Assembly (NCBI GenBank): GCA_022565795.1
Contig: JAIUMA010000024.1
Span: forward strand, 1-44,001
Source of the DNA: Balneolia bacterium
Lineage (GTDB): Bacteria > Bacteroidota > Rhodothermia > Balneolales > Cyclonatronaceae
Reading direction: 5' to 3'
DNA length: 44,001 nt
Numbering within the stretch: the first letter of the stretch is position 1; the number at the start of each line of letters is the position of its first letter. This document shows positions 1 to 9,252 of the stretch, one piece after another. The notes beneath the pieces were generated by a model. It was not told the DNA's origin. It saw nothing but the letters and a program-made list of their open reading frames with translations, and searched no databases. A program made the position numbers and the translations under genes.

Positions 1-3000
1 GTGACAGAAGTGCAGATTTATGTTCATCACATCTTGTTCAGTTGTTTAGCGATGAGGCGCAGATATCAATATCGCCCGAAGAATTATTTTCAACACAATA
101 CCCCGATTCTGTTGAGACATTAAATTTGAATATTTCTAATAACGGAAACAGTACACTCACTTACGAAATATTCAATACGCAGACCCAAACGGTACTTCAT
201 TCAGGCTTCAGTTCCGATCAACAATTAAATGTCGGAAACATATCATCCGGCTCCTCTGCCGACCTGCTATCAGCCACAGAAGGAACTCCGCCGCGTACAT
301 CCATCGCATTTATGCCTCACAACACTTTCGATTGCGAGGGTGCTGAAGGGCTCATAATTCAGGACAATGGAGAAATCGACAACGGTTACAGCGGAAACCC
401 TAACCTGGTGGACGAAGTAATAGTCGCAGAAAGTTTTTCTATTCAGGACCCTTCATCTTTTGGTACCATATGTATTAGTCTGCTCTCTTTGGGTTCAGAA
501 AGCCTTGACTTTGAACTGGTTATCTACTCAGCTGACGAATCAACCGGAGCACCTGACGAAGAACTTTTTTCGGTTTGGGCAACTGCCGAGGATCTGCCGG
601 ACGGTTTACCGGATGAACCCGCCTGGTACACCGTCGATTTATCAGGTGCAGCGCTGCTGGCCGAGCCGGGCACTTATATAATTGGAGCCCGTTTCCAGCC
701 GCAGGATCCTAACGTATTTGTCGCAGCCGACGAATCCAGCGATGAGCAGGGAAATGGATGGTTTTATACAGATGATGCGGATGAATGGGTTCCCTTGACA
801 ACCCAGTTCCCCGATTACAAGAATTTGCTCATCCGTCCGCAGCTTACCGAACCCCTGGCCTGTATGTCGCCCGAAGAGGTTTCATGGATATCCGTGGCCG
901 ATGACTCCGGCGACGTGGCGCCCGGTGAAACGGAGCAGGCTTTAGTAACGCTTGACTCATCAGGGCTGACTGAAGGCACCTACGAAGCACTGCTTTGCGT
1001 TCTGAGCAACGATCCTGAAGCGGGACTTACAGAGGTTCCGGTAACCATGGAGGTTCTGCCTGATCCGCCCGTGGCCGAAGTCAATCCTGAAGAACTTAAT
1101 CCTGCGGCGGAAGAAGGAAGTCAGACAACTGAGACCATCACAATTTCAAATTCGGGAATTGGAGAACTGGAATGGACAGCAGGTACCACCAGCGAAACCC
1201 GTTATGGAACGTCAGCACCTGGTTTTCAGGAATACAACACAAGCAGCATGCAGCAGCCATTAAGCAGCTTCGACTGTGATGAAGCCGACGGACTTATCAT
1301 TCTGGATGCGGGCATTATCGACAACGGATATTCCGGAAACCCTGCGATGATCGACGAAGTTACAATAACGGAAAGCTTTTCCCCTGAAGATGGTGGGGTC
1401 TTAGGCACCGTATGCCTCAGCTTTATGTCACAGGGTCCTGAAAGTCTCGATTTCGAACTGGTTGTCTATCAGGATAATCCGAATGCTGATGGGCCCGGCG
1501 TGGAAATAGCCAGCGTACAGGCAACGGCGGAAGATCTGCCTGAAGCTGAGACAGGTATCGAAGCTGAATACTGGGTTACCGCAGACCTGTCGGGTCTTAA
1601 CATTATCGTAGAGGATGGCGAGCGCGTATATATAGGTGCAAAATGGTCTCCACCATCTCCGAATGTATTTCTTGCAGCAGACGAAAGCAGCTCTGTAACG
1701 GGTGAAGGCTATATCGATCTGGATGATGGCTGGCAGCCGATTCAGAATCAGTTTACGGAATATAAAGCCATGATGATAAGACCGCAGTTTATGGATCTTA
1801 GCGGTTGTTTCGACCCTGAGGGCACCGACTGGATCAGTCTTTCGGCAACCGATGGTATCATTGCTTCTGGTCAGGAAACTGAGATAACCGCAACTTTTGA
1901 TTCTGAAAACCTGTCACCCGGCACCTATGAAGCGCAGGTTTGTTTTCTTACAAACGATCCCGATAATTCTGTAGTTGCCATACCCGTATCATTCACTGTA
2001 GAAGAGGTACCTGACCTGGCAGAAGTTTGGCCGGGAGACACCAATAACGACGGTGTTGTAAGCCTTAGCGATGTGCTTACGATCGGTGCATTCTGGGGTG
2101 AAGAAGGTCCCGCCCGCGACGATGACGGCACCAGCTGGGAGCCGAATGAAGCTGAGTTCTGGGAAAATGAGCCAGCAGCCACCTGGGCAGATGCCAATGG
2201 TGATGGCGTTATAGACGATGATGATCTCAGCATCATTGTGCAGCACCAGGGTAACACGCAGCCGGACTATGAGCCATCAGACGAGGCGCCAATCAGCGAA
2301 AGCAACCTGCCCTCCGCTGAGCCCGGATCAATAATAACCGCAACCTTAACTCAGGTGCCGGATGACATACTCGGAGCGGCCTTTTACTTCACCATAGATG
2401 GGGGAAACAGTCCTGAATGGACAATACACTCCTTCGAAGCCGGCGACTGGGCACAAGAGTGGATCACTGATGATATGCTCCTGAGTCTCGACTATATCGA
2501 TGGGAGTGATTTTGGCATCGTCTGGGCCCACAAGGGTGAAGCTGCTCCATCACAAGCGCAGAATCTGGTAACTGTAGAAATCGAGGCCGGTGAAGGCTGG
2601 AACGGAGACCTCAATCTTCTGGTCAACCAGGTTAATGTCCTGGATGAAAACCTGGAGCAGGCATCTCTGAGCGGCGTGATCGTAGATATAACGGTTGAAG
2701 ACCCTGTCGATACACCAACAGATACGGAACTGCCCCAGGTTACAAAACTCAATCAGAATTACCCGAATCCGTTTAATCCAACCACTAACGTACAATTCGA
2801 CCTGGCCTCACAAGCTGAGGTTGTGCTTGAGGTGTACAACGTGCTGGGTCAGCATGTATCTACTCTAATCTCAGGAGAAATGATGCAGGCCGGATCTCAT
2901 TCCGTTACCTTCGATGGCTCCAGACTAAACAGCGGTGTTTATTTCATTCGTATGCAGGCCGGCAGCGAACAGTTTACAAAAAGCATGACGCTGGTGAAGT

Positions 3001-3002
3001 AG
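1..3002 (+). CDS. Secreted repeat protein with dockerin-like domain and type IX sorting domain (5' partial)
   Basis: The reading frame is open from base 3 with no convincing start, so the gene begins left of the window. It holds two copies of a unit of about 314 residues (roughly bases 60-1062 and 1074-2010). Each unit contains an FDC..DGLI....DNGYSGNP block and ends in an Ig-like segment with a SNDP..VPV strand of the type common in Bacteroidota surface proteins. Bases about 2027-2270 encode two dockerin-like calcium loops (GDTNNDGVVSLSD and ADANGDGVIDDDD). A cohesin-like beta domain follows. From about 2750 a type A T9SS sorting domain begins with QNYPNPFNPTT and ends SMTLVK. The product is inferred to cross the outer membrane by the type IX system and to be released or attached at the surface. 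No catalytic motif is visible, and its ligand is unknown. Confidence 0.9.
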   Translation, partial: DRSADLCSSHLVQLFSDEAQISISPEELFSTQYPDSVETLNLNISNNGNSTLTYEIFNTQTQTVLHSGFSSDQQLNVGNISSGSSADLLSATEGTPPRTSIAFMPHNTFDCEGAEGLIIQDNGEIDNGYSGNPNLVDEVIVAESFSIQDPSSFGTICISLLSLGSESLDFELVIYSADESTGAPDEELFSVWATAEDLPDGLPDEPAWYTVDLSGAALLAEPGTYIIGARFQPQDPNVFVAADESSDEQGNGWFYTDDADEWVPLTTQFPDYKNLLIRPQLTEPLACMSPEEVSWISVADDSGDVAPGETEQALVTLDSSGLTEGTYEALLCVLSNDPEAGLTEVPVTMEVLPDPPVAEVNPEELNPAAEEGSQTTETITISNSGIGELEWTAGTTSETRYGTSAPGFQEYNTSSMQQPLSSFDCDEADGLIILDAGIIDNGYSGNPAMIDEVTITESFSPEDGGVLGTVCLSFMSQGPESLDFELVVYQDNPNADGPGVEIASVQATAEDLPEAETGIEAEYWVTADLSGLNIIVEDGERVYIGAKWSPPSPNVFLAADESSSVTGEGYIDLDDGWQPIQNQFTEYKAMMIRPQFMDLSGCFDPEGTDWISLSATDGIIASGQETEITATFDSENLSPGTYEAQVCFLTNDPDNSVVAIPVSFTVEEVPDLAEVWPGDTNNDGVVSLSDVLTIGAFWGEEGPARDDDGTSWEPNEAEFWENEPAATWADANGDGVIDDDDLSIIVQHQGNTQPDYEPSDEAPISESNLPSAEPGSIITATLTQVPDDILGAAFYFTIDGGNSPEWTIHSFEAGDWAQEWITDDMLLSLDYIDGSDFGIVWAHKGEAAPSQAQNLVTVEIEAGEGWNGDLNLLVNQVNVLDENLEQASLSGVIVDITVEDPVDTPTDTELPQVTKLNQNYPNPFNPTTNVQFDLASQAEVVLEVYNVLGQHVSTLISGEMMQAGSHSVTFDGSRLNSGVYFIRMQAGSEQFTKSMTLVK
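60..2010 (+). repeat. Tandem internal duplication, two units about 942 bp apart
   Basis: The encoded blocks FDCEGAEGLIIQDNG (FDC codons from base 327) and FDCDEADGLIILDAG (FDC codons from base 1269) are offset by 942 bases, or 314 codons. Both are followed by IDNGYSGNP and ESLDFELV. The similarity is clear at protein level but diverged at DNA level, so the duplication is old rather than recent. Confidence 0.85.
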
Positions 3003-3025
3003 ACTAATTTCCGGCATTGGTCAAT

Positions 3026-3063
3026 AAAAAAGCCTGGCTTCATTCATGGAGTCAGGCTTTTTT
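3026..3063. terminator. Bidirectional intrinsic terminator
   Basis: An A-run, a stem starting GCCTG with matching CAGGC, and a T-run form a long hairpin. The outer 11 pairs are perfect, then G-T-tolerant pairing continues to a small loop. It lies 23 bases after the stop of the secreted repeat protein and separates it from the formate channel gene. Confidence 0.9.
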
Positions 3064-3115
3064 GATATTACATTGAAGTGAAATCAGCGCTTTTCTACAT
3101 ATTGGCGTACCAGGT

Positions 3116-3134
3116 AGCTGAACCTTTTTCAGCT
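3116..3134. other. Small hairpin upstream of the formate channel gene
   Basis: AGCTGAA and TTCAGCT form a perfect 7-bp stem around a 5-base loop. No T-run follows, so it is not an obvious terminator. A second short inverted repeat, GTCTAA (3149-3154) and TTAGAC (3166-3171), lies against the start codon. Either could be a regulatory site; neither matches a site I can name. Confidence 0.35.
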
Positions 3135-3174
3135 TAAATAACTTAACAGTCTAAACACCAATAAATTAGACCGG

Positions 3175-4023
3175 ATGGACCAACCAGAAGAAAAAAAACG
3201 AATAAGAACCTCAGAACTGGACGCATACGAACCTGATGAAATTGCGGAACGTGTACTAAACATAGGCGTAAAAAAGACACGATACCCGGCCTACAAAACA
3301 CTGGTATTAGGCCTTATGGGTGGGTGCTTCATTTCTTTTGGAGCACTTTATGAGCTCTACATTCTGGCTCATCCTCACATAGGCAGCAGCGTATCCATTG
3401 TCCTTGCCCCCTTGTTCTATGCTGTAGGGTATATAATGGCATTTATTGCCGGAGCTGAAATTTTCACGACAAACAACTTATCTGCTATGGCCTGGGCATC
3501 CGGAAAGGTATCCTTGTGGGATATTACCAGAAACTGGTCACTTGTTCTTTTGGCCAACATGGTCGGCGCTGGCTTTATTGCTCTCTTATACTTCTATTCC
3601 GGCCTGGTCTATATGTTCGACTACGCCGTTGTTGATATGGCCAAAACGCTCACATCACAAAAGCTAAGCTTCAATATTCTGCAGACTACCATTATCGGGA
3701 TTTTTGGGAATATGCTCATTTGTACCGGATTGTGGCTGGCGATGGCGGGCAGAAGCGTTACAGATAAGTTTTTAGCACTGCTCGTGCCGGTTGCCGCCGT
3801 TCCCGCACTTAATTTCCAGCACTCAACCGGAAACATGTTTCAGTTTTTCATTGCTTTGCTCACAGAAACTGAAACCGTCGATCTGGAACTGCCAACGCAG
3901 GTCACCTTCTGGACGATTTCAAGTAATTTATTTTTTGTCTCTCTCGGTAACATCATAGGCGGTGGTGTCTTCATCGCCATCATCTACTATTTTGTCTTCA
4001 TTCGGGAAACCAGATTCGACTAA
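3175..4023 (+). CDS. Formate/nitrite transporter (FNT) family channel
   Basis: This 282-residue inner-membrane protein has the six-helix FNT pattern. The GAEIFTTNNL segment (near 93-102) corresponds to the family G-x-E-L-F-T loop. Lys198 in the SVTDKFLA segment corresponds to the conserved lysine, and His216 in FQHSTGNM corresponds to the conserved pore histidine. The last helix starts with the family LGNIIGG motif. It lies 763 bp upstream of pflB, so formate export or re-import is the most likely role. Nitrite or hydrosulfide cannot be excluded from sequence. The charged N-terminal extension of about 40 residues is longer than in FocA and recalls the YfdC branch. It is convergent with the next gene, with only 22 bases between them. 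Confidence 0.88.
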   Translation: MDQPEEKKRIRTSELDAYEPDEIAERVLNIGVKKTRYPAYKTLVLGLMGGCFISFGALYELYILAHPHIGSSVSIVLAPLFYAVGYIMAFIAGAEIFTTNNLSAMAWASGKVSLWDITRNWSLVLLANMVGAGFIALLYFYSGLVYMFDYAVVDMAKTLTSQKLSFNILQTTIIGIFGNMLICTGLWLAMAGRSVTDKFLALLVPVAAVPALNFQHSTGNMFQFFIALLTETETVDLELPTQVTFWTISSNLFFVSLGNIIGGGVFIAIIYYFVFIRETRFD

Positions 4024-4045
4024 TCTGTTTATTTTCCTGTCGCTA

Positions 4046-4423
4046 CTAGCTTAAAAGCCATTCGATGGCAGCCTCACGTGTTGAGAACACTTTTACATGA
4101 AAGCCGATTTCTTTGTTTAGCTTGTTTGCATAAAGCATTGAAAGTGCCGTAGGAAACGGGCTGTCGGCTATCACTGCCTGCCGCTTTCCTTTTAACACAT
4201 GCTTGATTGAATGCAGAAATTCATCAATCGGCTCGGTATCCTCTACAGAAAACGTAAACTCAGCGCCCCTGTAATCGGTAAGCAGGTTGAATTTATTATT
4301 TACGAAATCCTCGTCTTCCAACAGTTCGCGCCAGGCTTTGCCAACTTCGTCTCTGGCAATAACCCCGCTGTGTCGATACTCGATGAACCCCTCTTCGGCT
4401 TGTTTTTCCATCGTATAGCTCAT
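4046..4423 (-). CDS. STAS/SpoIIAA-like domain protein
   Basis: This 125-residue soluble protein has alternating strands and helices and the C-terminal KVFSTREAAIEWLL ending typical of SpoIIAA-like (STAS/SEC14-type) single-domain proteins. There is no signal peptide or membrane segment. Such proteins are often of unknown function; some bind lipids or take part in regulatory switches. It lies on the opposite strand between the formate channel and pflB and shares its upstream region with pflB. Co-regulation with the fermentation genes is possible but unproven. Confidence 0.75.
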   Translation of the reverse strand: MSYTMEKQAEEGFIEYRHSGVIARDEVGKAWRELLEDEDFVNNKFNLLTDYRGAEFTFSVEDTEPIDEFLHSIKHVLKGKRQAVIADSPFPTALSMLYANKLNKEIGFHVKVFSTREAAIEWLLS

Positions 4424-4786
4424 TTAAGGTAATAGTCTAAAATGATATGTGGCAGCCCGGTCAGCTGTTGTGTTCTAAAAGTATAGCCCTCAGTTGAATG
4501 TTGTAAAAATCAACACGTGAGATGATAAGCACTACTAAGTGAACTGTTCTTTGATGCTGTCCAAAATACAAATATTGACGAATAATTTTTGACCGCACCA
4601 TATCAAAAATACCACTCTGAATACAAAATCTGTTTGTGGAAGCGGTTTTCCAAAATGCAGTAAGCACCCCTTCATATTGGCTTCATATTACTCTGCGCGG
4701 CGGTTTTTGCTTCAAACTATAAACAAATCTCCTTATTTTAATAGTGATATTAGATTATTACTTCTGATCACCTATATGCTAAACAA
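4424..4786. promoter_or_regulatory. Divergent control region between the STAS-like gene and pflB
   Basis: The 363 bases hold no convincing ORF. CTTCATATT occurs twice as a direct repeat (4670-4678 and 4681-4689), 11 bases apart, one helical turn. TATTAGATTATT lies at 4748-4759, 27 bases before the pflB start, and recurs upstream of sdhC. GTGAT (4745-4749) and ATCAC (4767-4771) flank that motif as a wide inverted pair. I found no clean TTG/TAnnTTTG promoter and no consensus FNR box. The start codon has no Shine-Dalgarno sequence. Confidence 0.55.
4748..4759 (+). promoter_or_regulatory. TATTAGATTATT motif upstream of pflB (shared with sdhC region)
   Basis: This 12-mer is identical to the minus-strand copy at 17818-17829. 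Its first 11 bases also match the plus-strand copy at 17765-17775. The similarity to the plus-strand sdh copy extends downstream (TTC-n-GAT). It is interpreted as a candidate operator; the binding protein is unknown. Confidence 0.45.
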
Positions 4787-7075
4787 ATGAGCAAAAAAAA
4801 TATTCAAACATCATTCTCTGACCTTCCGTTTTTATCAGATGATAACCGCCCGGTACAGCACCGGGGATTTCGCACCGGTATCTGGAACCGTGAAATCGAG
4901 CTCAGAAATTTTATTCAACTGAACTACACTCCTTATACCGGCGACGCCTCATTTTTGGCCGGACCCACCGATACTACCATGCTGCTTTGGCATCAGGTTT
5001 TGAACCTGATGAAAGAGGAGCAAAACAAAGGCGTGCTTGATGCAGACACTTCTGTTGTATCATCCATTATTTCGCATAACGCCGGCTACATCGACCGCGA
5101 CCTTGAGCGTGTTGTCGGCCTTCAGACCGAAAAGCCATTGAAACGGGCCCTCATGCCGTTTGGCGGCCTTCGTCTGGCGCAGGGAGCACTTGAAGCCAAC
5201 GGCTACAGCCTCTCTGAAGAAACCCTTAACGCCTTCAAAAATATCCGTAAGACTCACAATGATGGCGTATTCGACGGATACACTACGGAAATTAAAAAAG
5301 CGCGTTCATCCGGTATCATTACCGGTCTGCCGGACGCATACGCCCGCGGACGCATCATTGGCGACTACCGCCGCGTAGCCCTTTACGGCCTTGACCGCCT
5401 CATCGAAGATAAAATTGAGCAGCAGCAATCTCTTGAGACACCATCAATTACCGAAGAGGTAACCAGACTACGTGAGGAAATCAGTGAGCAGATCAGGTCG
5501 CTTAAAGAGCTAAAGGAAATGGCGGCTCTCTACGGATTTGACATCTCCGGACCAGCTACAAACGCATCCGAAGCCATACAGTGGCTCTATTTCGCCTACC
5601 TTGCTGCCATTAAGGAGCAGAACGGCGCGGCCATGTCGCTCGGACGCGTTTCAACCTTCCTGGATATTTACTTTGAGCGTGACCTGGCTGAAGGCACCAT
5701 AACCGAAGCTGAAGCTCAGGAGCTGATCGACCATTTCGTAATGAAACTTCGCATGGTGCGCTTTATGCGCCCGCCGGAGTACAATCAGCTTTTCTCGGGC
5801 GACCCGACATGGGTTACTGAAGTGATGGGCGGAATGGGAACCGACGGCCGCACCATGGTAAGCAAGACCTCCTTCCGCTTCCTTCAAACGCTGCATAACC
5901 TTGGTCCGGCGCCGGAGCCAAACCTCACCGTTCTCTGGTCTCAAAATCTACCGGATGGATTTAAGAACTTCTGTGCCAAGACCTCCATCGAAACCTCGTC
6001 GCTTCAGTACGAAAACGACGACCTGATGCGCGACTACTGGGGCGACGATTACGCCATCGCGTGCTGTGTATCAGCCATGAAGGTCGGCAAACAGATGCAG
6101 TTCTTTGGTGCCCGTGCGAACCTGGCCAAAACTCTTCTTTACGCCATCAACGGCGGACGGGATGAGATTTCAGGCGATCAGGTTGCACCGGCCATGAGCC
6201 CTATCACCGGCGACTACCTCACCTACGAAGAGCTCGTGCCTCGCTTCGAGCTGATGACCGACTGGCTTGCCGCGGTGTACATGAATGCGCTGAACATCAT
6301 CCATTATATGCACGACAAGTATTACTACGAGCGACTGGAAATGGCGCTGCACGACAGAGACGTAATTCGCACTATGGCTTGCGGTATCGCCGGGCTATCG
6401 GTTGTAGCCGACTCGCTGAGCGCAGCCAAATACGCTAAAGTGCGTATCATTCGTGATGAAAACGGACTTGCTACCGACTTCGAGACAGAAGGCGAGTTCC
6501 CGACATTCGGCAACGACGACGACCGTGTGGACGACATCGCCCGCGATCTGGTTAAGCAGTTCATGAACAAGCTGAAAAAGCAGCCGACCTATCGAAACGC
6601 CATTCCGACTCAATCGGTACTAACGATTACATCCAATGTAGTTTACGGCAAGATGACCGGAAACACGCCTGACGGACGCAAACTTGGCGAGCCATTCGCT
6701 CCGGGCGCAAACCCAATGCACGGACGTGATCACAAAGGCGCTGTGGCCAGCATGATGTCTGTCGCTAAATTGCCGTATGAATATGCACAGGACGGTATCT
6801 CCTACACCTTCTCGATAGTGCCTAAAGCACTCGGCAAGAGTGAAGAAGAGCGCACAACGAACCTCTCCAAACTGATGGATGGGTACTTCGGTGAAGGCGG
6901 ACATCACGTAAACGTGAACGTTTTCGAGCGTGAAACGCTGGTTGATGCGATGAAGCATCCGGAGAAATATCCGCAGCTTACCGTTCGGGTATCCGGCTAT
7001 GCGGTGAACTTCAACAAGCTTACCCGCGAGCAGCAGCTCGACGTTATCAACCGCACGTTCCACCAGGCGGGATAA
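4787..7075 (+). CDS. pflB: Formate C-acetyltransferase (pyruvate formate-lyase)
   Basis: This glycyl-radical enzyme converts pyruvate and CoA to acetyl-CoA and formate in the cytoplasm under anoxic conditions. At 762 residues it matches E. coli PflB in length. The paired catalytic cysteines are Cys426-Cys427 in [15 protein letters not shown], followed by the family block [20 protein letters not shown]. The radical-bearing glycine is Gly737 in [10 protein letters not shown], close to the C-terminus. The activase gene follows after 4 bases, so the two are surely co-transcribed. Presence of an oxygen-sensitive PFL implies real fermentative growth. The start has no Shine-Dalgarno sequence but matches family N-termini. 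Confidence 0.97.
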   Translation: MSKKNIQTSFSDLPFLSDDNRPVQHRGFRTGIWNREIELRNFIQLNYTPYTGDASFLAGPTDTTMLLWHQVLNLMKEEQNKGVLDADTSVVSSIISHNAGYIDRDLERVVGLQTEKPLKRALMPFGGLRLAQGALEANGYSLSEETLNAFKNIRKTHNDGVFDGYTTEIKKARSSGIITGLPDAYARGRIIGDYRRVALYGLDRLIEDKIEQQQSLETPSITEEVTRLREEISEQIRSLKELKEMAALYGFDISGPATNASEAIQWLYFAYLAAIKEQNGAAMSLGRVSTFLDIYFERDLAEGTITEAEAQELIDHFVMKLRMVRFMRPPEYNQLFSGDPTWVTEVMGGMGTDGRTMVSKTSFRFLQTLHNLGPAPEPNLTVLWSQNLPDGFKNFCAKTSIETSSLQYENDDLMRDYWGDDYAIACCVSAMKVGKQMQFFGARANLAKTLLYAINGGRDEISGDQVAPAMSPITGDYLTYEELVPRFELMTDWLAAVYMNALNIIHYMHDKYYYERLEMALHDRDVIRTMACGIAGLSVVADSLSAAKYAKVRIIRDENGLATDFETEGEFPTFGNDDDRVDDIARDLVKQFMNKLKKQPTYRNAIPTQSVLTITSNVVYGKMTGNTPDGRKLGEPFAPGANPMHGRDHKGAVASMMSVAKLPYEYAQDGISYTFSIVPKALGKSEEERTTNLSKLMDGYFGEGGHHVNVNVFERETLVDAMKHPEKYPQLTVRVSGYAVNFNKLTREQQLDVINRTFHQAG

Positions 7076-7079
7076 AGCC

Positions 7080-7814
7080 ATGAAAGACGTAACAGGATAT
7101 ATTCATTCTGTAGAAACCGCCGGTACGCTCGACGGACCGGGCGTACGGCGGGTTCTTTTTCTGCAGGGCTGCCCATTGAAGTGTCTGTACTGCCATAATC
7201 CTGATTCGAGAGAATTCAAGTGTGGCCGGCAGACCACTTCGTACGAGCAGCTTCGCGAGATTGCAAAAAGCCGCGGCTTCCTGATGAAGTCAGGCGGAGG
7301 TGTAACACTTTCCGGGGGGGAGCCCCTGAGTCAGCCCGAGTTCGTGAAATCGATCTTCGAAGGCTGCAAAATGATGGGGCTCCACACGGCTTTGGACACC
7401 TCCGGCTTTACCGGATGGAGAGCCGACGACGAACTGCTTTCCTTCACCGACCTCGTACTGCTCGATATCAAGCACATTGAGCCGGATGGGTATAAAAAGC
7501 TAACGGGAGTAGACCTCCAGCCTACGCTCGATTTCGCGCGCCGTCTTGCCGATATGGGTAAGCCGGTGTGGCTTCGCTACGTGCTTGTTCCCGGCTACAC
7601 CGACAATCAAGCGAACATCAAAAAGCTCGCAGAGCTTGCCAAAGAGCTTGGAAACGTTGAACGCGTTGACATTCTGCCTTTCCACAATATGGGTTCTTAC
7701 AAATGGAAAGAGCTCGGCATGGATTACAAGCTCGAAAATACGCCTGAACCTGAAGAAAGCAGTATTTCAATGGCGCAGAGTGCTTTCAGAGAAGCCGGAC
7801 TTACCGTATACTAA
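7080..7814 (+). CDS. pflA: Pyruvate formate-lyase activating enzyme
   Basis: This 244-residue radical-SAM protein uses S-adenosylmethionine and a [4Fe-4S] cluster to place the glycyl radical on PflB. The cluster cysteines are Cys31, Cys35 and Cys38 in the CX3CX2C motif (GCPLKCLYCHNPD). The SAM-binding GGE region is in VTLSGGEPL. The N-terminal GYIHSVETAGTLDGPG block is the family signature. It starts 4 bases after pflB. The length equals that of the E. coli enzyme (about 246), with no extra ferredoxin-like cluster insert, which distinguishes it from activases of glycerol dehydratase or HPAD-type enzymes. Confidence 0.95.
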   Translation: MKDVTGYIHSVETAGTLDGPGVRRVLFLQGCPLKCLYCHNPDSREFKCGRQTTSYEQLREIAKSRGFLMKSGGGVTLSGGEPLSQPEFVKSIFEGCKMMGLHTALDTSGFTGWRADDELLSFTDLVLLDIKHIEPDGYKKLTGVDLQPTLDFARRLADMGKPVWLRYVLVPGYTDNQANIKKLAELAKELGNVERVDILPFHNMGSYKWKELGMDYKLENTPEPEESSISMAQSAFREAGLTVY

Positions 7815-7902
7815 AACCGTGCATCCTGCCGGTTTTCCAAAAATGTTAATCAAACTGTGAACCTGACTCCATATCGGAGCCCATCACCCTAAACATCCGA
7901 CT

Positions 7903-9246
7903 GTGTTTTCATTTCTCGACCGCAAACATTCGGTGGCCAAACCAGGCCATAACCGCTGGCTGATTCCGCCTGCAGCGCTGGCCATTCACCTCGCAATCGG
8001 CCAGGTATATGCCTTCAGCGTATTCAACCTTCCGTTAACGCGTATTCAGGGCGTAGCAGCCTCGGCGCCCGGCGACTGGCAGTTGCCAACCATCGGCTGG
8101 ATTTTCTCTATAGCCATCGTTTTCCTGGGCCTTTCTGCCGCGCTTTTTGGCAAGTGGCTCGAGCGCGAAGGTCCCCGCAAGGCGATGTTTGTATCCGCTA
8201 TCTGCTTCAGCGGCGGATTTTTCGTATCAGCAATCGGGGTGTACCTCCACAACATCTGGATTGTCTATCTGGGCTACGGCGTGCTTGGCGGTATCGGACT
8301 TGGTATCGGATATATCTCACCCGTTTCCACACTGATTAAGTGGTTTCCGGACCGACCCGGAATGGCAACCGGCATGGCGATTATGGGATTTGGCGGCGGT
8401 GCCATGATTGGCTCCCCACTCGCCGTTGCGCTGTTAAAAAGATTCAGCTCGCCAGAAACCGCCGGCGTTTGGGAGACTATGCTAGTAATGGGAAGCATCT
8501 ATTTTGTACTGATGATGATTGGCGTCTTTCTGGTACGCGTCCCTCCCAAAGACTGGAAGCCCGAAGGTTATGTACCCGGTAAGTCCAACGGCCGCATGAT
8601 GACAAGCAACCATGTAGACGCCGATACCGCTATCAAAACAAAGCAGTTCTGGCTGTTGTGGGTAATGCTGCTCGTGAACGTAACCGCCGGTATTGGCGTG
8701 CTGGGACAGGCATCACCAATGATTCAGGAGATGTTCCCAAGAACCATTACGGTTGAGTCTGCAGCGGCTTTTGTGGCTCTGCTCAGCTTCTTTAACCTGA
8801 TTGGCCGCTTCCTGTGGTCGTCGTTTTCCGACAAAATTGGGCGACAGGTGGTTTACGGCATTTATTTCGGCCTCGGCCTGTTGCTCTATGCGCTCATTCC
8901 TACCTTCGGTGCTTTGGATTCAGCCGTGCTCTTCATCGCCGCATTTGCCATCATCATGACCATGTACGGCGGTGGGTTTGCGACCATACCGGCCTATCTT
9001 CGTGACCTGTTCGGCACCTTTGAAGTCGGTGCTATACACGGCCGCCTGCTTACGGCATGGTCCACGGCCGGCGTATTAGGCCCGGTGCTCATCAACTACA
9101 TTCGACAGGCACAGATTGATGCGGGCATCCCGGCAGAACAAGCCTACTCCGTTACCATGTATCTGATGGCGGGACTGCTTCTCATAGGCTTTATCTGCAA
9201 TCTTATGATCAAAGAAGTCGACAAGAAGTATCACATAAAAACGTGA
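7903..9246 (+). CDS. OFA-family MFS transporter (oxalate/formate antiporter type)
   Basis: This 447-residue 12-helix major facilitator protein has the OFA N-terminal signature RWLIPPAALAIHLAIGQVYA, in which a glycine-tyrosine-alanine stretch precedes SVFN. GTG at 7903 is the only plausible start, because an in-frame TGA lies at 7864. Family members move oxalate, formate, pyruvate or related small anions. The position 88 bases after pflA suggests exchange or uptake of formate, lactate or pyruvate; the substrate is inferred. It ends 6 bases from the convergent lipoprotein gene with no terminator between them. Confidence 0.85.
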   Translation: MFSFLDRKHSVAKPGHNRWLIPPAALAIHLAIGQVYAFSVFNLPLTRIQGVAASAPGDWQLPTIGWIFSIAIVFLGLSAALFGKWLEREGPRKAMFVSAICFSGGFFVSAIGVYLHNIWIVYLGYGVLGGIGLGIGYISPVSTLIKWFPDRPGMATGMAIMGFGGGAMIGSPLAVALLKRFSSPETAGVWETMLVMGSIYFVLMMIGVFLVRVPPKDWKPEGYVPGKSNGRMMTSNHVDADTAIKTKQFWLLWVMLLVNVTAGIGVLGQASPMIQEMFPRTITVESAAAFVALLSFFNLIGRFLWSSFSDKIGRQVVYGIYFGLGLLLYALIPTFGALDSAVLFIAAFAIIMTMYGGGFATIPAYLRDLFGTFEVGAIHGRLLTAWSTAGVLGPVLINYIRQAQIDAGIPAEQAYSVTMYLMAGLLLIGFICNLMIKEVDKKYHIKT

Positions 9247-9252
9247 CCAATC

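Noticed and set aside
4211-4432. 73-codon frame opposite the STAS-like gene
   Set aside because: The minus-strand frame has a coherent domain pattern; this one does not.
4424-4786. FNR or CRP box upstream of pflB
   Set aside because: No TTGAT-N4-ATCAA or TGTGA-N6-TCACA was found. The GTGAT and ATCAC pair is too widely spaced (17 bases between).
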